NCBI GenBank assembly: GCA_030837935.1
Contig: JAUQXU010000304.1
Coordinates: 1-20,627, forward strand
DNA: 20,627 nucleotides
Source: Candidatus Brocadia sp.
Lineage (GTDB): Bacteria > Planctomycetota > Brocadiia > Brocadiales > Brocadiaceae
Reading direction: 5' to 3'
Position numbers and translations under genes: made by a program. The notes beneath the pieces were generated by a model that saw only the letters and a program-made list of their open reading frames with translations, did no database searches and had not been told where the DNA came from. This document shows positions 1 to 6,346 of this stretch, piece by piece. Every line of letters starts with the position of its first letter. Within the stretch, counting starts at the first letter, position 1.

Positions 1-572
1 CAGGAGCTATGCGAAAGGGCATTGACCACGGCAAGTCCTAATCCTGCCAGGGCAACGATGATGATAAACAAGATTGCTATTGCTGCCGTAATGCCAGCAA
101 CCGGGCCAATCTCGTCTTTTGCAATTTTTGCCAGTGACTTACCGTTTCTCCTGACCGATGCAGCCAGAATAACTGTGTCGTGAACGGCACCGCCCACAGA
201 AGCCCCGATCAATATCCACAAAAAGCCCGGAAGATACCCAAATTGAGCCGCAAGCACTGGCCCTATCAGAGGACCAGCCCCTGCAATCGCCGCAAAGTGA
301 TGACCAAAGAGCACCCATTTATGGGTAGGGTGATAATCCCTGCCGTCTCTTAACCGTATTGCAGGTGTTATCCTTTTGTCATCGAGACACAGCACCTTTG
401 CTGCAAGGAATCCACCGTAAAGGCGATAGGATATGATGAAGAAACATGTGGCTGCAATAACAAGCCAGAGTGCGTTAACATTTTCTGCAGGACGGATAAC
501 CTGGGTAACTACGCCAAGTGCACATGCGCCTACAATTGCAAGTACGATAAGTACAATAGTCGATCTTTTCAT
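1..572 (-). CDS. cstA: Carbon starvation protein CstA family transporter, N-terminal part (3' end outside window)
   Basis: The reading frame starts at an ATG at 572 and runs off the left edge after about 190 residues. It was translated by hand. Membrane-embedded CstA-family proteins take up peptides or pyruvate during carbon limitation. The visible part has a first hydrophobic segment (residues about 5-22), a second (about 35-47), then family-like stretches: SYRLYGGFLAAKVL near residue 48, a charged loop with DGRDYHPTHKWVLFGHHFAAIAGAGPLIGP (given here in meaning: HPT, GHHF, AGAGPL), and GGAVHDTVILAASVRRNGKSL, followed by another hydrophobic run. This matches the conserved N-terminal third of CstA/YjiY. 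The family is normally about 500-700 residues, so most of the gene lies outside. No clear operon partner is seen; a palindromic repeat lies upstream at 646-721. Confidence 0.9.
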   Translation of the reverse strand, partial: MKRSTIVLIVLAIVGACALGVVTQVIRPAENVNALWLVIAATCFFIISYRLYGGFLAAKVLCLDDKRITPAIRLRDGRDYHPTHKWVLFGHHFAAIAGAGPLIGPVLAAQFGYLPGFLWILIGASVGGAVHDTVILAASVRRNGKSLAKIAKDEIGPVAGITAAIAILFIIIVALAGLGLAVVNALSHSS

Positions 573-645
573 TATTTGACAAACAACCCGTGATCATAAT
601 AAACCAAAAGATAAATTAGGCTGCCTCCGGTGGCAACTTTTAAGC

Positions 646-721
646 TCCCCTCTCGAAAGAGGGGTTGGGGGTGTGTTCCGGCAAATTTACACACCCCTGT
701 ATCCCCTCTTTCTAAAGGGGA
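646..721. repeat. MITE-like imperfect inverted repeat (copy 1)
   Basis: Two arms of about 30 bases (646-675 and 690-721) are imperfect reverse complements, each beginning TCCCCT and ending GGGGTGTG when read inward, with a 14-base centre. Each arm also holds its own smaller G/C hairpin (CCCCTCTCGAAAGAGGGG in arm one). It lies between the ends of dedA and cstA. A related half-copy is at 15147-15185. The structure resembles small non-coding palindromic elements dispersed in many bacterial genomes; no transposase is present. It might also act as a transcription stop for dedA. Confidence 0.6.
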
Positions 722-766
722 ATCATACAATTTTAAAATTCCTCAATTATAAAGTGTGCCATGCCC

Positions 767-1435
767 CTATGAAGAAAGCTCATCATGTGTTGTTTGCACC
801 TTCACACGGCGATGCTTAACATATTCGAGAATCGCAGGTATCAGTGAAATGATGATAATCGCAACAATCATAAGGCTGAAATTCTGCTTAATGATAGGCA
901 AATTACCAAAGAAATACCCCGCATAGACAAACACAGGTACCCAAAATATAGCCCCCAGGATGTTGTACGAAGCAAAACGCAAATACGACATACGACCAAT
1001 ACCTGCGACAAATGGCGCAAAGGTACGGATAATTGGTATAAACCTGGCAATAATAATCGTTTTACCTCCATACTTTCCGAAGAACCGATTTGTCCGTTCG
1101 AGGTATTCCGGATTAAAAAACAAAGACTTGTGTTTTCTAAATATTTTAGGACCAAGATGGTAGCCAATCCAGTAGTTCACCGTGTCACCAAGAATTGCTG
1201 CTACAACCAAAATCGTAACAAGTGCATATACGTTTAATGCCCCGGCAGCGGAAATTGCCCCAGCAGCAAATAATAAAGAATCACCGGGTAAAAAGGGTGT
1301 AGCAACGAACCCGGTTTCAGCAAACACAATCAAAAAAAGGAGTGCATACACCCACATACCGTACGTGTTTACTATATCGTACAGGTGAGTATCCAGATGT
1401 AAGACAAAATCTACGAAATATTTTCCCCACTCCAT
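767..1435 (-). CDS. DedA family membrane protein
   Basis: A 222-residue integral membrane protein of the DedA/SNARE-associated (VTT-domain) family, members of which move lipid carriers such as undecaprenyl phosphate across the inner membrane and affect membrane homeostasis. Family marks visible: FAETG then PFLPGDSLLFAAG around residues 40-60, GDTVNYWIGYHLG around 84-96, and FFGKYGGKTIIIARFIPIIRTFAPFVAG around 118-146 with the conserved basic residues. The frame is open upstream to 1516, but the ATG at 1435 is preferred: it is preceded by AAAGGAAA at about 8 bases, and residues before it do not look like DedA. That upstream stretch is the end of a broken permease whose TAA overlaps this ATG (TAATG). 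Length is normal for the family. Confidence 0.93.
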   Translation of the reverse strand: MEWGKYFVDFVLHLDTHLYDIVNTYGMWVYALLFLIVFAETGFVATPFLPGDSLLFAAGAISAAGALNVYALVTILVVAAILGDTVNYWIGYHLGPKIFRKHKSLFFNPEYLERTNRFFGKYGGKTIIIARFIPIIRTFAPFVAGIGRMSYLRFASYNILGAIFWVPVFVYAGYFFGNLPIIKQNFSLMIVAIIIISLIPAILEYVKHRRVKVQTTHDELSS

Positions 1436-1656
1436 TACATGTTTCCTTTCATGAAAATTATGCTGGCGATTAAAATGGTATTTTCCATAACCGTTGAAGC
1501 AATGGCAGAAAACCACAGGGTTATAATGGCTGTAGTAAACATGTTTTCTGCATCTGGTTTTGTCAATGAAATCATACTATCCGAAAGCTTGGAAATCAAC
1601 CCGACCTGAACAATACCGGCTACAACAACAAAAAGGCCGATAAAATTGTTTTTGTC
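1435..1656 (-). pseudogene. Fragment of an ArsB/CitT/NhaD-type ion permease
   Basis: In the minus-strand frame different from the CBS gene, about 72 codons read as a membrane permease fragment with no start codon: NNFIGLFVVVAGIVQVGLIS, then LTKPDAENMFTTAIITLWFSAIASTVMENTILIASIIF, ending in TAA at 1437-1435. FIGLFVVVAGI and LWFSAIASTVMENTILIASI correspond to the central, helix-hairpin part of ion-transporter (ArsB/CitT) superfamily permeases, where a typical sequence is LSAxxSNxxDNxPF. Both the N-terminal and the C-terminal parts are missing. It begins inside the tail of the truncated CBS gene, which suggests a deletion joined the two. Family assignment is from remembered motif pattern only. 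Confidence 0.55.
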
Positions 1657-1934
1657 ATGATTCCTGTGATCGTTAAATTTCTACTTTCAATACATTTGTT
1701 TTCCAAATAGTTTTCGTTCATTGCAGAAATGAGGAATTCATCAAAAGATACATACTTAGGAACAAGAACTTTTATAATATCTGCTTCGGTTACAATCCCT
1801 ACCAGCTTATCCTCTCTATTAACGACAAAGACAACGCGATATTTAACCTCATCCAGTGTCCGTATAAGATGTTCAAAGGTGTCTGAGGTTCGGACGAGAT
1901 TCAGAGTCGTGTCCATGATATCTTTCACTCTCAT
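1620..1934 (-). CDS. CBS-domain protein, truncated at its C-terminus
   Basis: 104 residues. Residues 1 to about 60 form one CBS domain: MRVKDIM at the start, then RVVFVVNREDKLVGIVTEADIIKVL. Paired CBS domains bind adenine nucleotides and regulate attached enzymes or channels. The second repeat begins near residue 90 (ITGIMTKTI) but stops after about 14 residues at a TAG at 1622-1620, so the second CBS domain is lost. The ATG at 1934 is chosen because AAAGAGGAGT sits about 9 bases upstream; an upstream in-frame start at 1970 has no such site. The lost tail overlaps a permease fragment in another frame, suggesting the gene was cut by a deletion and may be non-functional. Confidence 0.75.
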   Translation of the reverse strand: MRVKDIMDTTLNLVRTSDTFEHLIRTLDEVKYRVVFVVNREDKLVGIVTEADIIKVLVPKYVSFDEFLISAMNENYLENKCIESRNLTITGIMTKTILSAFLLL

Positions 1935-2163
1935 AATATTGCACTCCTCTTTAAGATCGTGATTTTGCATGAGGACATAAATTGTATAGCAACACCTTAC
2001 TATAGTTTATTTCATCCGGAAAGATCAAATTCAATTTTGGACACAGTATCTTTTTGTTGTGATTTTTGAGATTATTATATATAATTATAAATTAAGTTTA
2101 CCTAATTTAAGCTATAAGATGGAGTAAAAATTTCCATGCAATAAACTTAAGGAGTATGATTAC

Positions 2164-2616
2164 ATGTTAAAGAAGAAATTTGTAAAAGATAAGTGTGTCA
2201 CGTGCAAGCAGTGCATGATAGAGTGCGCGGTGAGACACTCTCGATCAATGAATCTGGTTGAGGCCTTTGCTGAGACACCCAAACCTCGCAACCGATTGCA
2301 AGTGTCTATCAGGAAAGACAAACCCCACATGACGGTATGCCAAAATTGCACAAAACCTAAGTGTATGGCAGCCTGTGAATATGGCGCCATTACAAAGTAT
2401 GAAGATGGAAACGTGATCATTGACACAAAAAAATGCGTCGGGTGCTGGGCATGTGTAACAGAGTGTCCCTTTGGCGCTATTACGAAAGATACTGAGCTCA
2501 ATTTTGCCTTCAATTGTGACGATTGTAAGGGATTTGATACTATGGCATGCGTTGAAGCTTGCAAGACCGGAGCGCTCGTGTATACCGAGAAACACGCAAG
2601 ATATCAGCCCGTATAA
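2164..2616 (+). CDS. Four-cluster 4Fe-4S ferredoxin-type electron transfer protein (HycB/HydN/CooF-like)
   Basis: 150 residues holding sixteen cysteines in four cluster motifs: C11-C14-C17-C21, C59-C62-C67-C71, C91-C94-C97-C101 and C118-C121-C129-C133. This is the pattern of the small iron-sulphur subunits (HydN, HycB, CooF, and the B subunits of molybdopterin oxidoreductases) that pass electrons between a catalytic subunit and a partner. No twin-arginine or signal peptide is seen, so it is probably cytoplasmic. AAGGAG lies about 9 bases before the ATG. It stands alone: no catalytic oxidoreductase subunit is adjacent, so its electron partner cannot be named. An AT-rich leader (2075-2100) precedes it, and a strong hairpin terminator follows. 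Confidence 0.88.
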   Translation: MLKKKFVKDKCVTCKQCMIECAVRHSRSMNLVEAFAETPKPRNRLQVSIRKDKPHMTVCQNCTKPKCMAACEYGAITKYEDGNVIIDTKKCVGCWACVTECPFGAITKDTELNFAFNCDDCKGFDTMACVEACKTGALVYTEKHARYQPV

Positions 2617-2650
2617 ATACGGTTATCTAAAAAAGGGTTATTTTTTTAAT

Positions 2651-2690
2651 AAAAAACAGGGGCGAACAACCGTTCGCCCCTGTTTTTTAT
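2651..2690. terminator. Bidirectional intrinsic terminator between ferredoxin gene and leuS
   Basis: A perfect 17-bp inverted repeat: left arm 2651-2667 (AAAAAACAGGGGCGAAC), loop 2668-2671, right arm 2672-2688. A GC-rich core is flanked by A-run and T-run, so it has a U-tract on either strand. It sits between two convergent genes (stop codons at 2616 and 2757) and can end both transcripts. Confidence 0.9.
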
Positions 2691-2756
2691 GTAAATCCGT
2701 TTTAAAACTTTCCTGAAAAACTCCCATTTGCAGGCATAAACGCTATCAAGTCTCCG

Positions 2757-5258
2757 TTATTTTACCACAATATTCATCAACTTCTTGGGCACTACGACGA
2801 TATCCATAACCTCCTTGCCATTCAAAAATCCGGCAATGCGCTCATCGCTCAACACACGTCTTTTCAAATCAGCATTGCTCACATCGATGGGCACAGATAG
2901 ATGGCCTCTGACCTTACTATTGATCTGAACAACAATCTCTACCACTTCCTCCTGAATAGCGTTTTTATCATACGCAGGCCATGTCTGCTGGAAAATGCTT
3001 GGTTTATGCCCAATAGCTTCCCACAATTCCTCGCAGATATGTGGAGTAAAAGGGGACATGAGTAAGAGGGTTATTTCCATAGTGTGGCGAAAGACGTTAA
3101 AATTAAGCTCTTCCGCAGCATTGCTGGGTATGACAACATTAAATACATCCACATTGTTTAATAACTCCATCACAGCGGCAATGGCCGTATTGAAATGCCA
3201 GGAAGTTTCCATATCTTCTGTGACCTTCTTAATCGTTTGATTCGTCTGACGGTAAAGGGTCTTTGCCGCAGGTGAAAGTTTGTTCATATCAATATCCGCA
3301 CGCTGCACCTTTGCATATACATCCTCATAATCAGTAATCTTCTGCCACAGGCGGTTCAGGAATCGGTATGCACCAACCACCCCACGGTCATTCCATTCGG
3401 CATCCTTCTGGGGTGGGCCAATAAAAAGGATATAGAGCCGCTGGGTATCGGCCCCATATTTATCAATGAGGATATCGGGGCTTACCACATTGCCCTTAGA
3501 CTTAGACATCTTGGCACCTTCTTTGATAATCATGCCCTGGGTAAAAAGATGTTGAAAGGGTTCTTTAAAATTGATATATCGGAAATCGTAAAGCGCCTTG
3601 GTAATAAAACGTGAGTAGAGGAGATGCAGGATGGCATGTTCCACCCCGCCAATATACTGATCTACCGGTAACCATTTGTTAACTTTCTTTGTGACAAAAG
3701 GCTGGCTGTCATCCTTTGGCGAAAGATACCTCAGAAAATACCAGCTCGAATCCACGAACGTATCCATCGTATCGATCTCCCGCCGTGCCATTCCAGAACA
3801 CTTTGGGCAATTTGTGTTAATAAAAGAATCTACCTCCGCCAAAGGACTCATGCCGTGCGATTTAAATTCTACCGTTTCGGGAAGTACCACAGGGAGTTGT
3901 GATTCAGGCACTGGCAACGTACCACATTTTTCACAATAGACAATGGGGATAGGTGCACCCCAGTAACGCTGCCGGGAGATAAGCCAGTCCCGCAACCGAT
4001 AGGTTACGGTCTTTGTGCCAAGGCCTTTGTATTCGAGGTGCATGGCAATTTTCTTTATCGCCTCTGTATTAGACATCCCGTCGAAATTTCCCGAATTGAC
4101 TTGTATGCCATTATCGACATATGCCTCTTTCATGGTATTGGCTCTTAATTCTTCCCCTTTAGGTTGAATAACCACTTTAATCGGCAGTTGATATTTCCTG
4201 GCAAAGAGGAAGTCCCGCCGGTCATGAGCCGGCACACCCATAACAGCCCCCGTGCCATATTCCATAAGGACGTAGTTGGCTACCCAAATGGGAACTTTGT
4301 CGTTATTGACAGGATTGATGACGTACCTGCCAGTAAATATACCTTCCTTTTCCGTTGCTTCAGCAGTTCGTTCCACGATCCCCTGGTTGCGTACCCTATC
4401 TACAAAGTCCATCACCGCCTTTTCCTGAAGAGTGCCAGAAATTAACTCCTCAATGATGGAATGTTCTGGCGCTAAGGAAACAAAAGTCACACCATAAAGC
4501 GTATCAGGGCGTGTGGTAAAGCAGGGTAATGCCTTACCTGAATTTTCCAGTTTAAAATCAACTCGTACCCCTTCGCTACGGCCGATCCAGTTTGCCTGCA
4601 TGGTCTTGACCCGTTCAGGCCAGCCTTCCAGCAAGGAAATATCGTCCAGCAGTTTCTGGGCATATTGACTGATACGGAAGAACCACTGCTCAAGGTCTCG
4701 TTGCCGTACAGGGGTATCACAGCGCTCACAACAACCGTCCACAACCTGTTCATTAGCCAGCACGGTAGCGCAGGACGGACACCAATTTACGGCAGCCTTC
4801 TTTTTATAAGCCAGGTTATGCTCGTAGAGTTTCAGGAATATCCATTGAGTCCATTTATAATAATCAGGATCGCAGGAAGTAATCTCCCTGTTCCAATCAT
4901 ACCCGACACCCCATCGGTGAAGTTGCCGCTTCATGGCCTTAATATTGTTCTTAGTCCAGATGGCAGGATGGATACCACCTTTAATGGCAGCATTCTCAGC
5001 AGGAAGACCAAAGGCATCCCAACCTATTGCCGAAAGGACGTTGTAGCCCTTCATAATCTTGTAACGCGCAACGACATCACCAATAATGTAGTTTCTGCCG
5101 TGACCAACATGCAGGGTACCTGATGGATAGGGAAACATGACGAGACAGTAAAATTTTTCTTTCCTGCTACTCTCGTCGGTATGAAATAGGCCACAACCCT
5201 CCCAAAATCCTTGCCATCTTTTCTCAATATCGGTAAAATTATACTCCCTCTTCGCCAT
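2757..5258 (-). CDS. leuS: Leucyl-tRNA synthetase
   Basis: 833 residues, the normal length of bacterial LeuRS, a cytoplasmic class Ia synthetase that charges tRNA-Leu. Seen: the HIGH-type signature PYPSGTLHVGHGRNY with H50-V-G-H53; a zinc-ribbon-like insert with WCPSC at 159-163 and CCERC at 176-180; the CP1 editing domain with TTRPDT at 248-253 and GVPAHDRRDF at 341-350 (D346 is the conserved editing aspartate); the KMSKS loop at 583-587; and the C-terminal tRNA-binding part with VQINSKVRGHL. The ATG at 5258 follows AAAGGGAA, and the MAKREYNF start aligns with the usual N-terminus. Its leader carries a 13-bp stem-loop (5289-5320). Confidence 0.98.
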   Translation of the reverse strand: MAKREYNFTDIEKRWQGFWEGCGLFHTDESSRKEKFYCLVMFPYPSGTLHVGHGRNYIIGDVVARYKIMKGYNVLSAIGWDAFGLPAENAAIKGGIHPAIWTKNNIKAMKRQLHRWGVGYDWNREITSCDPDYYKWTQWIFLKLYEHNLAYKKKAAVNWCPSCATVLANEQVVDGCCERCDTPVRQRDLEQWFFRISQYAQKLLDDISLLEGWPERVKTMQANWIGRSEGVRVDFKLENSGKALPCFTTRPDTLYGVTFVSLAPEHSIIEELISGTLQEKAVMDFVDRVRNQGIVERTAEATEKEGIFTGRYVINPVNNDKVPIWVANYVLMEYGTGAVMGVPAHDRRDFLFARKYQLPIKVVIQPKGEELRANTMKEAYVDNGIQVNSGNFDGMSNTEAIKKIAMHLEYKGLGTKTVTYRLRDWLISRQRYWGAPIPIVYCEKCGTLPVPESQLPVVLPETVEFKSHGMSPLAEVDSFINTNCPKCSGMARREIDTMDTFVDSSWYFLRYLSPKDDSQPFVTKKVNKWLPVDQYIGGVEHAILHLLYSRFITKALYDFRYINFKEPFQHLFTQGMIIKEGAKMSKSKGNVVSPDILIDKYGADTQRLYILFIGPPQKDAEWNDRGVVGAYRFLNRLWQKITDYEDVYAKVQRADIDMNKLSPAAKTLYRQTNQTIKKVTEDMETSWHFNTAIAAVMELLNNVDVFNVVIPSNAAEELNFNVFRHTMEITLLLMSPFTPHICEELWEAIGHKPSIFQQTWPAYDKNAIQEEVVEIVVQINSKVRGHLSVPIDVSNADLKRRVLSDERIAGFLNGKEVMDIVVVPKKLMNIVVK

Positions 5259-5288
5259 TCATATTCCCTTTAATAAGTGATTACACTA

Positions 5289-5320
5289 CAAATTCTTCTG
5301 AATGCCTTCAGAAGAATTTG
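5289..5320. other. Perfect 13-bp stem-loop in the leuS leader
   Basis: Arms CAAATTCTTCTGA (5289-5301) and its exact reverse complement (5308-5320) enclose a 6-base loop, 30 bases upstream of the leuS start. Neither strand shows a T-run directly after the stem, so it is not a convincing intrinsic terminator. It could be an operator or mRNA structure; the role is unknown. Confidence 0.5.
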
Positions 5321-5371
5321 AATTCTATCAAAATTTCACCCTGAATCAATCTAAATTCAGACCGAAAAGCC

Positions 5372-5400
5372 TTGACAATAATTATGTATCATGGTATTTT
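5372..5400 (+). promoter_or_regulatory. Putative sigma-70 promoter upstream of tRNA-Ala
   Basis: TTGACA at 5372-5377 and TATTTT at 5395-5400 are separated by 17 bases, close to the housekeeping consensus. The tRNA starts about 90 bases farther on, so a 5' leader would be processed off. Assignment is by pattern only. Confidence 0.5.
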
Positions 5401-5422
5401 GAATACTGAAAAATCAGAAATC

Positions 5423-5473
5423 ACCGCAGAAAAACAGGAAAAATATTTCTCTGTTCTCCGTGGTTTCTGTGGT
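5423..5473. repeat. Imperfect dispersed-type inverted repeat
   Basis: The left part ACCGCAGAAAAACAG and the right part (CTGTTCTCCGTGG, then TTTCTGTGGT) are imperfect reverse complements. The wording (ACCGCAGA ... TCTGTGGTTAA) resembles a short palindromic intergenic element common in many bacterial genomes. That resemblance is from memory and was not checked by search. It lies between the putative promoter and the tRNA. Confidence 0.35.
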
Positions 5474-5488
5474 TAAGAACATTCAGGT

Positions 5489-5846
<358 letters not shown>

Positions 5847-6056
5847 ATGCCTTTAACCAGGAAAAAGACAAAACCTATTAAGATCACTTTTCCACTTAGT
5901 GTTTTTGAAACGGCTGATACTAAAGAAGATCTTGAAGATTGGCTTTTATCTCAAAATCCTCAATTTATAAGAAAAATGCGCAAGGCCAGACAAGATGATA
6001 TTCAAGGAAAAGGTACGGATTGGCAATTTCTTAAAAAAGACCTATGTATAAAATAA
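5847..6056 (+). CDS. Small antitoxin of a RelBE-type pair
   Basis: 69 residues, charged, with a lysine-rich start (MPLTRKKTKPIKITFPLSV) and a helical middle (TKEDLEDWLLSQNPQFIRKMRKARQDD). It does not match a DNA-binding family that can be named with certainty; it is called an antitoxin because its last 13 bases overlap the start of a clear RelE-family toxin, the usual translational coupling of such pairs. AGAAAGGAAA lies about 8 bases before the ATG. It presumably binds and blocks the toxin and may repress the pair's own promoter; both are inferred from family behaviour. Confidence 0.75.
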   Translation: MPLTRKKTKPIKITFPLSVFETADTKEDLEDWLLSQNPQFIRKMRKARQDDIQGKGTDWQFLKKDLCIK

Positions 6057-6322
6057 CATTCTTACCAGATGCTGAAAACTCATTCAAAAAACTTGACAAA
6101 CCATTGCAGAGAAGAATTGGCCAAAAAATTGATTGGCTTGCAGATAATGCAGACAAAATAATACACCACCCCCTTAAATCTTTACCAGACGACCTGCGCG
6201 GTCTTTGCAAAACAAGGGTTGGAGACTATCGTATAATTTACTGGGTTTACGACAAAGATAAACACATAAAAATTTATGACATCGAACATAGAGGTAAAGA
6301 TTATCGTTCTTTAAAAAGTTAA
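6044..6322 (+). CDS. RelE/ParE superfamily toxin
   Basis: 92 residues of the RelE/ParE superfamily; RelE types cut mRNA on the ribosome, ParE types poison gyrase. The fold pattern is visible: LPDAENSFKKLDKPLQRRIGQKIDWL (two helices), HPLKSLPDDLRGLCKTRVGDYRIIYWVYD, then IKIYDIEHRGKDY. The basic residues R58 and R63 in TRVGDYR, and H82-R83 with Y87 in EHRGKDY, sit where RelE/YafQ-type mRNA interferases have their catalytic set, so RelE-like action is favoured over ParE. It overlaps the antitoxin by 13 bases. The deaminase gene starts only 24 bases after its stop, so the pair may share a transcript with the defence genes. Confidence 0.87.
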   Translation: MYKITFLPDAENSFKKLDKPLQRRIGQKIDWLADNADKIIHHPLKSLPDDLRGLCKTRVGDYRIIYWVYDKDKHIKIYDIEHRGKDYRSLKS

Positions 6323-6346
6323 GTTCAAACTAAGATTTACAATGAA

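Noticed and set aside
2009..2021. Shared 13-mer ATTTCATCCGGAA here and at 13768-13780
   Set aside because: Short; only two copies, no further symmetry, so it is not called a regulatory site.
2059..2073. Shared 15-mer GTGATTTTTGAGATT here and at 12567-12581
   Set aside because: AT-rich, and a chance match of this length is expected in a 20-kb AT-rich window; no surrounding similarity.
2160..2595. Two minus-strand open frames opposite the ferredoxin gene
   Set aside because: The plus strand shows sixteen ordered cysteines and a ribosome site; the antisense frames have no recognisable motif.
5259..5371. Possible T-box leader before leuS
   Set aside because: No T-box sequence or terminator/antiterminator pair; only one simple stem-loop.
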